A DNA stretch of 64,000 nt from Aldrovandia affinis (lineage: Eukaryota > Chordata > Actinopteri > Notacanthiformes > Halosauridae): assembly GCA_029706075.1 (NCBI GenBank), contig JAINUG010000054.1, positions 4,997,074 to 5,061,073 of the forward strand, read 5' to 3'. Shown here one piece after another: positions 58,001-64,000 of this stretch. Both the position numbers and the translations under genes were made by a program. The notes beneath the pieces are model-generated. The model did no database searches. It worked only from the letters and a program-made list of their open reading frames with translations, and had not been told where the DNA came from. How positions within the stretch are numbered: position 1 is the stretch's first letter; each line of letters opens with the position of its first letter.

Positions 58001-58987
58001 CCCCCCCCTTTTAGTCTGGTTCCTCCCAAGGATTCTCCCTACCAAGGGAGTTTTCCTTGCCACTGTTTTAGGTTGCCGTTTTAGGCCTTTACGCTTGCTT
58101 TTGGGGGTCTAGGCCTGGAGGCCTAAGCGTTTTGTGACCGTTCGACTGTGAAAAGCGCTATACAAATGCATTTGATTTGATTTGATAACTTTTGTTCAGA
58201 TAATGCCAGCTGTTTATTGTTTGTAGGCTGCCATATCCAAACAGACCATATTTGGTATTCATTTCCTAAGATTGGTTCCCTTTGAATAGTTTTCTATCTA
58301 AAAATGTATTGTACAAATGTTCAAGGTTGTGATACAGTGGGCAAAATGTAAAATAATGAGCGGAGTCATGGCGTTCCCACAGTTCCGTAAAACCCCATGA
58401 AAATGATTGATTTTGAATGTGAAAATTGAAGTGCTCCTTATTTCATAGCTATAAGTATCCCATACAATGAGAACAAACTGGTGAATTCAGTGACGTCGAT
58501 CTTCTTTCTTCTAAAGCACACAATCTCCCTGATAAACTGACTACGTTCCGAGGACGTGGTTTTCAATCAAAACATGTCTCATCAACATCATGAAATAATT
58601 TTATTACAAATAAGGTTCTTGCAAAATGTTACATTGTCCTTGAATATCACTTGTTTGAATATTTGTATACGAATAATACATTGTATTGAATATTATCCAA
58701 GGAGACCTGCAGAGATTCCATTTTAAACGTTTTTCTAGTTGTGGTTACGTTTCTTGATGAAGGCGGCGTCTCCCCCTCCCCAAACCTATTTCATTTTCCC
58801 CCGCTTACGCTGTGTCCTTTCCGTCTGGCAGAAAATCAGGTCTTGGGAGGAGGACGATAGCTTCACACTGCCGGGGGAAGAAAGCAACGATGCCAAGGAG
58901 GTGCCCCCCAAAACCATGACGGGACGCACCAGGAAGCCAGTCACATACAAGCTGGACTCCGACTCGGAGGATGACTTCAGCCCCTAA
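33111..58987 (+). CDS. top2a: DNA topoisomerase II alpha-type, 35 coding exons, 1602 aa
   Basis: The enzyme passes one DNA duplex through a transient double-strand break in another, using ATP, to decatenate chromosomes. The ATG at 33111 starts M-A-E-T-D-G-P-L-K on a 27-nt exon. My 35 coding exons sum to 4809 nt with consistent phases. Exon ranges are given in the five segment entries. Motifs from N to C: GHKL ATPase with Glu86, NNGKGIP (119-125) and GRNGYGAK (160-167); the QTK loop (375-377); TOPRIM EGDSA (460-464) and DQDQDG (540-545); catalytic Arg803-Tyr804; an acidic C-terminus ending SDSEDDFSP. The alpha call rests on the [12 protein letters not shown] stretch and the N-terminal [16 protein letters not shown]. 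The core is also close to the beta form. Exon 25 is duplicated; only one copy is counted. Confidence 0.95.
34307..42082 (+). CDS. top2a: top2a exons 2-10: ATPase (N-gate) domain
   Basis: Exons: 34307-34453, 35097-35187, 36380-36443, 37506-37651, 38694-38791, 39011-39223, 39949-40122, 41751-41852, 41945-42082. They encode residues 10-400. The GHKL fold is marked by FDEILVNAADN (Glu86 is the expected general base and Asn90 binds Mg), NNGKGIP and the ATP-lid glycines of GRNGYGAK. The transducer part carries [12 protein letters not shown] and [11 protein letters not shown], where Lys377 should contact the ATP gamma phosphate. No active residue is missing. Donors are canonical GT. Intron 5 holds an SGNH-like relic on the opposite strand. 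Confidence 0.93.
35222..35640 (+). pseudogene. Tc1-like transposase C-terminal fragment
   Basis: [20 protein letters not shown] followed by [18 protein letters not shown] matches the last catalytic region of Tc1 transposases, in which D-N-x-P-x-H and DLNPIE are expected. A frameshift separates it from the downstream [15 protein letters not shown] part. It lies in top2a intron 3. Confidence 0.75.
35684..36186. mobile_element. palindromic MITE with a second MITE nested in it
   Basis: The left part GAATTCCGTTTCTGGAGGGC and right part GAAATCCAGAAACGGGTATG are inverted. The same element stands intact at 51.4 kb. At 35903-36100 a second element is nested: CAGGGGTGTTAAACTCATTC against, inverted, CACAGGTGTCAAACTCATTC. 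Its flanks ATGTCAAT and ACGTAAAT look like an aged 8-bp duplication, and the empty site in the 51-kb copy reads ACATAAAT. Confidence 0.7.
36686..36796. repeat. inverted repeat with 38-nt arms, then (TA)n/(CA)n
   Basis: AAAAAATGTATGTG then CCCAACTGATTAAGAAAAAG is mirrored by CTTTTCTTAATCAGTTGTGC and ACATACATTTTG. A hairpin or small foldback element in intron 4. (TA)n and (CA)n tracts follow to about 36895. Confidence 0.7.
37125..37440 (+). repeat. diverged type c SINE directly before exon 5
   Basis: The tRNA-like head GCATCCGATAGCGTAGTGGT and CGGTTGCGGTTCGAAACCC is followed by a GGCTGTCCGCCTCAGGGGGA block and the end ATAATTGGCTACCAAATTGG. It ends about 65 bp before the acceptor of top2a exon 5. 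Confidence 0.65.
37886..38050 (+). repeat. composite SINE fragments
   Basis: TTACATTACATTACAGGC with GCAGACGCTCTTATCCAGAG is an inverted tail of one SINE family. It abuts a type a tail in plus orientation (TAAGTCGCTTTGGATAAAAG). Confidence 0.65.
38055..38150 (-). repeat. dispersed repeat, inverted copy of the one at 44.65 kb
   Basis: ACAAAGTGTTAACCGTAGTC and GTTTAGCTGAAAGCCACCCT are the inverse of text at 44645-44735. The family is unidentified. Confidence 0.6.
38249..38469 (-). pseudogene. SGNH-hydrolase-like fragment, retroelement-associated type
   Basis: On the minus strand the frame reads [20 protein letters not shown], then [14 protein letters not shown], a TGA, and [18 protein letters not shown] matches the G-x-N-D block of SGNH/GDSL esterases, and V-V-F-S-x-I-x-P is typical of the fish repeat-encoded version. 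The plus-strand frame at 38264-38527 is its shadow. Fragment only, in top2a intron 5. Confidence 0.55.
39273..39430 (+). repeat. tRNA-derived SINE (type a)
   Basis: GGCTCAGTAGGTAGAGCACG, GGTTGTGGGTTCGGTTCCC and TGGATAGAAGCGTCTGCTAA mark head and tail. Located 50 bp after the exon 7 donor. Confidence 0.8.
41385..41700 (-). repeat. tRNA-derived SINE (type c), inverted
   Basis: On the minus strand: GGCCTCCCGCGTGGTCTAGT is the head, ACCGGGGTTCGATTCCCC is box B, and the end is AATTGGCTACCAAATTGGGA. It stops about 50 bp before the acceptor of exon 9. Confidence 0.8.
42095..42436 (+). repeat. polypyrimidine tract filling intron 10
   Basis: About 340 bp that are almost purely C and T, built from CCTCCTCC, TTCACCTCACCC and CCCCCTCCATTTCC units that recur several times. 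It runs straight into the exon 11 acceptor. Frames through it are meaningless Pro/Ser repeats. Confidence 0.85.
42438..46220 (+). CDS. top2a: top2a exons 11-16: TOPRIM domain
   Basis: Exons: 42438-42576, 42943-43100, 44133-44258, 44837-44947, 45185-45290, 46111-46220, covering residues 401-650. [16 protein letters not shown] contains Glu460. The [11 protein letters not shown] motif is split between exons 13 and 14 and holds Asp540, Asp542 and Asp544, the metal ligands for cleavage and resealing. [13 protein letters not shown] and YYKGLGTST are also conserved. Acceptors of exons 11, 12 and 16 follow long pyrimidine tracts. Confidence 0.93.
43345..43690 (-). repeat. diverged SINE-like remnant (type c)
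   Basis: Inverted relative to the gene: CCCCAATTTGGAAGCCAATT is the type c end in minus orientation, followed by CGCTGCCCATC and GGAACTCACCGACCCC-like blocks. Confidence 0.5.
44640..44790 (+). repeat. dispersed repeat plus SINE tail
   Basis: The unidentified repeat (CACTAGGGTGGCTTTCAGCT, ACGGTTAACACTTTGTTGTG) is followed by the type b SINE tail CTCTGGATAAGAGCGTCTGC and (TAATG)n. It ends 46 bp before the acceptor of exon 14. Confidence 0.65.
46014..46090 (+). repeat. (CT)n microsatellite before exon 16
   Basis: A long (CT)n run grading into CCCTCT, 20 bp from the exon 16 acceptor. It may serve as an extended polypyrimidine tract. Confidence 0.9.
46562..46752 (+). repeat. tRNA-derived SINE (type b)
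   Basis: GTATAGTGGTTAGGGAACTG is box A and GGTTGCAGGTTCGATCCCC is box B. The body has GAGCAAGGTACTTAACCTGA, and the tail is TAAGTCTGCTAAATGCCTG with (TAATG)n. Confidence 0.8.
47049..49955 (+). CDS. top2a: top2a exons 17-21: winged-helix, catalytic tyrosine and tower
   Basis: Exons: 47049-47141, 47245-47359, 47775-47896, 48464-48612, 49724-49955, covering residues 651-887. Exon 19 encodes [20 protein letters not shown] and the [16 protein letters not shown] block of the CAP-like winged helix. Exon 20 holds [18 protein letters not shown]; the codon for Tyr804, which forms the covalent phosphotyrosyl link to DNA, is at 48593-48595. Its donor leads into a minisatellite made of copies of this exon end. 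Exon 21 starts the tower ([14 protein letters not shown]) with GADGIGTGW. Confidence 0.93.
47505..47559 (+). repeat. (GTTT)n(GT)n microsatellite
   Basis: A (GTTT)n run changes to (GT)n in intron 18. Confidence 0.9.
48582..48912 (+). repeat. minisatellite made of the catalytic-tyrosine exon end and its splice donor
   Basis: The 3' end of exon 20 plus the first part of intron 20 is repeated. Donor-like CTCAG/gtcagt sites stand at 48613 (real), 48676, 48753, 48828 and 48905, spaced 63, 77, 75 and 77 bp. Each copy keeps ATACATCTTCACT. The added copies read GTT where the exon has ATG. Upstream of each is a TCTCAG- or CCAG-type site that could act as an acceptor. Confidence 0.9.
48946..49075 (+). 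repeat. SINE (type b), 3' truncated
   Basis: GTGTAGTATAACGGTTAAGG and GAGCCAAGGTACTGAACCCA match the type b head and body. No tail remains. Confidence 0.65.
50168..50520 (-). repeat. tRNA-derived SINE (type c), inverted
   Basis: On the minus strand: GGCCTCCCGCGTGGTCCAGT head, GACCGGGGTTCAATTCGCC box B, the GTGGCCCTGTAAGTACCGGG middle, and AATTGGCTACCAAATTGGGA end. Near full length, in intron 21. Confidence 0.85.
50667..53672 (+). CDS. top2a: top2a exons 22-25: tower, coiled coil and C-gate (exon 25 in two copies)
   Basis: Exons: 50667-50801, 51186-51386, 51874-52069, and exon 25 as 53169-53260 or 53581-53672. They cover residues 888-1095. Conserved blocks are [42 protein letters not shown], and [19 protein letters not shown] at the C-gate. 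Exon 25 reads [17 protein letters not shown] and ends AWKQAQEK. It enters in phase 1 and leaves in phase 0, so it is 92 nt and cannot be used twice without a frameshift. Confidence 0.92.
51431..51725. mobile_element. hAT MITE, 295 bp, perfect 8-bp target duplication
   Basis: CAGGGGTGGGCAATTCCGG and, inverted at the right, CAGGGGTGGGCAATCCG are the terminal repeats. CTTTAGAG is duplicated at 51423-51430 and 51726-51733. It is the unnested sister of the element at 35.7-36.2 kb. In intron 23. Confidence 0.88.
52808..52839. repeat. perfect 15-bp-arm hairpin
   Basis: CCATAGGGAACTCTA and its exact inverse TAGAGTTCCCTATGG are separated by GG. The half-unit TAGGTAGAGTTCCCTAT recurs at about 53110 and 53510, upstream of both exon 25 copies. 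Confidence 0.8.
52840..53054 (+). repeat. tRNA-derived SINE (type b), near full length
   Basis: AGTGTAATGGTTAGGGAGTT head, GGTTGCAGGTTCAATTCCC box B, GAGCAAGGTACTTAACCTGA body, and the tail CTGTAAGTCGCTCTGGATAA to GCTAAATGCC. Its tail is the left boundary of the exon 25 duplication. Confidence 0.85.
53009..53840 (+). repeat. tandem duplication carrying exon 25 of top2a
   Basis: Two units of about 420 bp start at the type b SINE tail (AAATGTAAACTGTAAGTCGC near 53009 and 53427) and include exon 25 and its flanks to GCTTCGTTGTTTAGCTGG. The exon copies are identical. The introns differ mainly by a short insertion before the first exon and by GACTGATTTCTCC before the second. A third SINE tail follows at about 54174, after an inserted type c SINE. 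Confidence 0.92.
53841..54165 (+). repeat. SINE (type c), 5' truncated
   Basis: It begins in box B (GACCGGGGTTCAATTCC) and runs through GGCGGTTGGCTGTCCGCCCC to TAATTGGCTACCAAATTTGG and an A-rich tail. It is inserted right after the second exon 25 unit. Confidence 0.8.
54310..58987 (+). CDS. top2a: top2a exons 26-35: acidic and lysine-rich C-terminal domain
   Basis: Exons: 54310-54465, 54698-54781, 54950-55171, 55451-55580, 55825-55974, 56074-56239, 56824-56888, 56991-57095, 57456-57745, 58832-58987, covering residues 1096-1602. The [20 protein letters not shown] helix is conserved. Beyond it the domain is low-complexity with K-rich clusters (nuclear signals) and S-D/E clusters that fit CK2 sites. 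[13 protein letters not shown] recalls the human alpha RNPWSDSES block. Exons 30 and 31 have NAGNAG-like double acceptors (GCAGCAG, AAGCAG). Exon 32 could instead end at 56876, losing four residues. Stop TAA at 58985-58987. Confidence 0.88.
57215..57330. repeat. dispersed fish repeat
   Basis: CCTTTATTTAACCAGAAAAG then GTGTCCTGGCCAAGACAGGC is a motif order common in fish genomes. Located in intron 33. Confidence 0.55.
57915..58185 (+). repeat. dispersed fish repeat ending (TTTGAT)n
   Basis: TCCCAAGGATTCTCCCTACC, GAGTTTTCCTTGCCACTGTT, GGGGGTCTAGGCCTGGAGG and AAAGCGCTATACAAATGCAT lead to a TTTGATTTGATTTGAT end. This is a widespread teleost element. I cannot assign its class from memory. Confidence 0.65.
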
Positions 58988-59489
58988 AGGACGTCCTTGG
59001 AAGGCTTGGAGCACTTCACCGTTCGCAGTCAGGCTTTGGTTTTGACACAATGTGTACATCATGAAGTGGGGAATTTAAGTGAATCTGCTAATCACACCTC
59101 GCACGTTCCAGGAAGGAAAAAAAACATCGGATTTGTCCCGCAGGGTTTTTAAAATATTTTGGCTGTTGTTTTTGATCATCGATCTTCCATTAACGGCTCA
59201 CGATGCCATGCTGAATGCACTGCACTGTTGGACTCCCTATAGAACATAATTTGAGTTATGTTTAATCGTAGTATCGCCTTATTATTAGTATATACTCTTC
59301 ACTCATTGGTGTGATGTCGTTTGTCTTCTAAAAACTTTTATTCTTGTTCAGACCAATTTCCAGACATTTTTATCACTGTTTTGAGATTTTACTACTCCCC
59401 TTCTTTGTATGTGTTTGTCATTTTCAATGTTGTCTCGTCTTGTAAATATTCTCAAATGTACGTTTTATTTCCTTTCTTTTGTTTGTTCA

Positions 59490-59495
59490 AATAAA
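59490..59495 (+). terminator. top2a: top2a polyadenylation signal AATAAA
   Basis: AATAAA lies about 500 bp after the stop codon and is followed by the T/G-rich GTAGTTTTTGGTACATTTGG and TCGTCTTTTGGTACGTTGTC, as expected of a cleavage region. The 3' UTR would then be about 520 nt. Confidence 0.75.
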
Positions 59496-59514
59496 GGTAG
59501 TTTTTGGTACATTT

Positions 59515-62500
59515 GGCTTTTAGTCCTCGTCTTTTGGTACGTTGTCAAAGTTGAAGGGACCAATTTTAAGGAATATCCATGATCGATTGCCCAGCCCTTA
59601 AGGAACAATAATCGATTAATCTTTAACTAAATATAGTTTATGACATACAAAATACGAAGTGCACTTTTCAGGTGGTACATTAACGGACTCGTGGCGTTAT
59701 ATTTCTAAATGACATCATGTTGGCAATGCACATTTTCTTATTTCAAAACGACATCACAATGTTGGCAATGCACATTTTATTATTTTTTTCTCTTTAAACG
59801 TTCCCACATGGGACATGATCGTTTGGTTAACATCCCGCTATTTCATGGTTGACTTGACTAGGCATTTTTTTTTTTTTGCGTCATCTTCTGTGTAATGCAA
59901 ACATTCGTCCTTTAATAATTACATTGCGTCCCTTTGTGTAGGATTTGAATAATGATTTTATTTCGGTTTCAACTCTCTTCAATAGCATTACAATGACACT
60001 TCAATGTTAGGAATAACAGCCAAAATATTCAATTTCATTGTTTAATGAGTAATTTTTTTCCACCATATGTCTGCAATATAACGTAGCGGTGAGATATGCC
60101 CGTGTCCCTCGATCCAACATCTTGTTTCCGAAATTTGATTAAACATTGCATCGGAAATTTGGTCATATGCTACACTTCAGTGTCAGACTTGTGTTTAGTG
60201 CTTTCAAAAAAATGAAGTTCAGGACTAAATAAAAGGTATCCAGGACCTCAATTTAACATTTTATCTTGTTTCTGGTGAAATTTAATTGAAATCTGTCGAT
60301 GCGAAATGCAATATTTTTGACCCAGAATGTGAGATATCTGTGTCCAAATGCTCACTGCCTGCCTGTGGTTTCGCGGCGTGTGCGCAACATGTAATTATGT
60401 GATTAATTGATTATGTAATGCAATTTCAGATAATTCCAATTAAGATATATCATATCTTTTTTTGAATGCTTCAATCTGTAATTACTGAAAATCATGCAAT
60501 TATCTTTATTTTTAAGAAAGTTATGGGCATTTATGTTATTGAATCACAGCTTTTGTTTCAAGATCATAACAATAGGGGTCAATATGCAAAGTTTCCGAGT
60601 ACAAATTACCTTAACTTCCTTAAAACTTAAGATACTCTTAAGAGAGTGAATAGGTATCAAATTAAAGGTGTTTTCATGCTCTATCTGGTGGGATAATGCT
60701 ATATTTCAAACATCTCAAAATTTTGTAACACCTACTTTAGAAAACACGGTCGTGTTCGCGAAAGGCCAGTTGACCCCAGTGGCGGCCCGTCCACTGATGC
60801 AGAGGCTTGACCTCCCTTTATAAGCTGTCAATTATTTATTTATTTAGATTTTGTTTAGATTTTTCCAGTTTTTCCTCACAATTAAGTAGCAGTAGCAACG
60901 GCAATAGGTTTTTGTCAGTTCGCTCGGTGGGAATGCATGATTTCAGCTTGCATTCCGCAGCCGTTTCTTCCGGGTCGCTCCTGCGTAAAGCGCCGTAAGC
61001 TCAAGCATTCATCGTTCCTGGCGTGTAGCGCTTCTAGGCCGTAGCTGAGCTTTACGCCTCTCGGTTCCGTTTGTACATGGCGCGCTTATTATAATTTTTT
61101 TCCCCCGCGGTTAGTGTGGAACCGAAAAACTTGCACCTGATATTGTGGGCACCTTTCAGTCTGGGACGTGTAACAGCTAGTTTTCAGAGGATCTAAACTT
61201 CAATTTCAAGGTCCCTGTCTTTTGTATATTCTTTATAATTTGGGAGTCGCCGTCTTTGTAGTATCAGTTTAAGTAAAGTAAAGTATTTGTGGGTTCATAT
61301 CTGAGAGTGCTCTTTTTCGCCAGCTGTTTTATTCATAAAATGAAGTGACCACGAAAGTTATCAGACAGTGAAATGTCTGTTGAAACCCGCACTGTTCACT
61401 CCGTGCCAGCAGGGGGCAGCCTTGTATTAATGTTAAGAATGTTGTTGCCGTCTGTAATTTCACGGTGGCTGAGACGGAAATTGAGAGTAAAGAGTGAAAT
61501 TGTTGAAAGTGGTATCGCTGTAAACAGGCTGACCTTGTGTGTGTGTGTGTGTGTGTGTGTGTGCACTTGACAAAGTGGCATCTACCCGGTGTAGGCTTGA
61601 GTTTGGGATTTTTATTGATGTTTTTTATTGATATTCCTGCTAGACCCCAAGGACAGGATGGATTAGTCTGGTGATTGATGCTTTGTGTGGCCAAACCGCA
61701 CATCAGGAGCAAGATCGCCATCATATAGGAAGGCCAATCTGACGGGGTCTTTTGAGGTAGTATTATGGGATGTTTCTGTGCTCCTTTTACTCAGTCAGAT
61801 GTTCCTGACTCAAGGTCTAAAAGGTCCCCCTCAGCCCCACCTCAACAAAATTGTTAATGTTTGACATCCAACACCCACCCCTCAACCTCACCTCAACAAA
61901 GGTGCTGGCCTGGCCCTGGTCTTGGAGGACCACAGGGTTTTCTGGGTTTTGTTTGCACCTTAAAAAAAAAAATCAGCAACCAACTTAGACCAGTGAAACC
62001 AAGAGAGGCGACCTGACCAATCAACCGCTTTAATCAATTCAATGCTGAGTTGAGATGAAAACAAGCAGACACTGTGGCTGTCCAGGATCAGGGTTAGTGG
62101 GTCACCCAGACCTCCCGGCCACTGCTCCACATCTTGGACCGAGTCCAAGGGAGAAGGCCGCTGGGTTCTGAAGCAATCCTATCCCTGCTCACCTTACTAA
62201 GTCCTGCCAGACAGACCGGGGGAACCATTAACTGCACCCTCCCATCTCTCTGTCACTATCTTAATCCCAGTGAGTAACGTGGACCAGACAGGGGTGTACA
62301 ATAAGCCGGCAGGCAATGTGACGTGCGGTTACCCATGGCCCTTGGTGCTGTTCTTCGCAGAGGTCCGCTCTATCACCCACACTCCCGGTCTCTTGTCCTT
62401 CTCGTTGACTTCTGCCTGTTGGCTCTCCCTCAACGGCCCAGGGTTACCGTTTCTCAGGAGGCGGTGAAGTGCTTGCGCCTGAAATGGTCCAGAAACGCTG

Positions 62501-63300
62501 GACGAGGACTGATTCAGCCGTAAATCGCCATGCGCGAACAAGAGGTAGCGTTTCCGTACATTCTCCCCCAAAAAAATTGTCAGGCTCAAATCATTAAGCT
62601 TTTGGCCTCGGGCCTGAAAGCTTTGAGCCAAAATGTTTCGATGCACTTATCCGCTTATGGCAAACTAAAATGGCTGCACTGTTGCTAGAAGCACCCCCTG
62701 ATAAACTGTTACTATCGTGACTCATCGCCGAGTACAATTCGCATTCGGACAGTTTCTGTTAGAATGTGTGCGTGCCTGGGTATGACGCGCTGCATTATGC
62801 TGCCTATTCAACGTCAGGCTGAACTAGACCGCGTACATATAGGCTCTGATGCACTCCGTCCAGGACCTGCCATCTTGCTCCATCAGAGCCAACATGGCCA
62901 CCGTGACCTTCGGTTGCCTGTGACCATATGGGATTGTGGGAAATGGCAATTCGGGTGGTAACGCAGCCCTGGCCGCTGTCGGCCATTTTGACCTGGTTGA
63001 ACGCATCGCGCGCGTGATGTTGTGCATTCAATACAGTTGACATTCCTGCTTTCTGACGCTCCCCAGTGGACCCGTCCCTGACATTTTGTTGCACGCTTCC
63101 TCCGCCCCAAACCGTCTGTCGCATTTTGAATGGCTCTCTTTCCCCCTTTCTCACGCGTCATGCATATATGAGTGAATGTAAAATGGTGTTTGTACATAAT
63201 CTACTCGTATAGCCATTTGACTTCAAAGGTCAACCCTTGGACTAAATGTCCTGCCCGAATGCCTATGAATGATTTATGAAACGGTCACGCCGTGTTAACC
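59515..63300. other. downstream intergenic, no gene recognised
   Basis: AT-rich sequence followed by a more mixed stretch after 60.8 kb. A (GT)n run lies at about 61538-61562. Frames around 62270-62520 have no family resemblance and no splice support. Part of the 60.9-61.1 kb stretch is GC-rich but lacks clear promoter motifs. Confidence 0.4.
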
Positions 63301-63359
63301 AAAGCATTACGTCAGCTTCATGACGACTGTAGAAATACAGCATATACTGTAAGTATGAT

Positions 63360-63517
63360 CATATACACACACAAAATGTTTATGTTTTGCATGCGTTTCC
63401 ATGTACGTGTATTGGTGTGTCGCTATGTGTATGTGTGTACTTCAACATCCATCGTTGTCTATGACTGTGTGTGTGTGTTTGCGTTCGCATATGTATACGT
63501 GTATTGGTGTGTATCAC

Positions 63518-63551
<34 letters not shown>

Positions 63552-63985
63552 CATGTGCATGCATGCATATATTCTCATATCGGTGTGTGTGTGGTTTTTT
63601 TCCCCCTGCGTATATGTTTACATGTATTGGTGTGTGCTTGTGTGTATTTATGTGTGCATATACTTATATGTGTATTGGTGTGTGTGTGTGTGTGCGTGTG
63701 TTTATGCATGCATATACGTGGATTGGTGCGTGTTCGTGTGTGTTTTTGCACGTGTATATGTATACATGTTTTGGTGTGTGTGCTTATGCGTGCGGATGTG
63801 TGTGTGTGCGCGTGCGTGCGTGCGTGCGTTCGTTCGTTCGTTTTTGCACAGGTATACGTGTATTGGTGTGTGCATGTGCGTGTTTGTTTTTCCACAGGTA
63901 TACGTGTATTGGTGAGTGTGCGTGCATACCAGAGTGCGTGCTTAAGCATGTATAAGTATGCGTGTGTGGGTGCGTGCGTGCGGTG
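63360..63985 (+). repeat. long GT-rich low-complexity tract
   Basis: GTGTGT, GTATTGGTGTGTG and GTGCGTGCGTGC units alternate, with the phrase ATACGTGTATTGGTG recurring roughly every 60-80 bp. This suggests a degenerate minisatellite. The long Cys/Val/Tyr frames through it are artefacts of the repeat. Confidence 0.8.
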
Positions 63986-64000
63986 TAGCTCGCCCGGCGC

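Noticed and set aside
33111..58987. top2b instead of top2a
   Set aside because: Some core residues are beta-like, but the N-terminal [13 protein letters not shown] region and the [12 protein letters not shown] block fit alpha better. Synteny was not available, so a small doubt remains.
63292..63955. Cys/Val/Tyr-rich frames of 180-207 codons
   Set aside because: Pure by-products of the GT-rich repeat tract.

Overview
The window reads as teleost nuclear DNA. It has an intron-rich vertebrate gene with GT-AG splicing, fish-type tRNA-derived SINEs, hAT and Tc1/mariner debris, and a fish-style leukocyte receptor. SINE heads and tails resemble those of early-branching teleosts such as eels or tarpons, but that placement is a guess.

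Left block (about 4.1-10.7 kb, minus strand): a leukocyte-type membrane receptor. It has a short leader exon, two scavenger-receptor cysteine-rich (SRCR) domains, three Ig-like domains, one transmembrane helix and an acidic tail with tyrosine motifs. All solidly placed exon boundaries are phase 1. The exon carrying the start codon was not found. A decayed pogo/Tigger-type transposase lies just upstream (10.9-12.2 kb).

Middle block (about 16.8-32.3 kb, plus strand): the most unusual part. It is a tandem array with a period of about 1.04-1.07 kb that holds at least 13 vault-RNA-like genes (type A) and 9 remnants or paralogues of a second, diverged form (type B). Type A has the vault-RNA 5' motif TTTAGCTCAGYGGTTACTTC with box A, a box-B-like GGTCGAACC, a closing terminal stem and a T4 Pol III terminator. 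Both types share a TCTTTAAAA block about 30 bp upstream. The array was hit by an IS630/Tc1-like transposon, by an hAT element that was copied along with its unit, and by a palindromic element near the right edge.

Right block (33.1-59.5 kb, plus strand): a complete DNA topoisomerase II gene, best read as top2a, with 35 coding exons that sum to 1602 codons and a polyadenylation signal. GHKL ATPase, TOPRIM, catalytic Tyr804 and an acidic C-terminal domain are all readable. Two features stand out. Exon 25 is present twice, identically, in tandem, and because it is 92 nt the two copies cannot both be used in frame. The end of the catalytic-tyrosine exon, with its splice donor, is repeated four more times in the following intron. 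Introns carry many SINEs, hAT MITEs (two with clear 8-bp target-site duplications) and remnants of other elements.

The last 4.5 kb (59.5-64 kb) shows no gene I can support and ends in a long GT-rich low-complexity tract.
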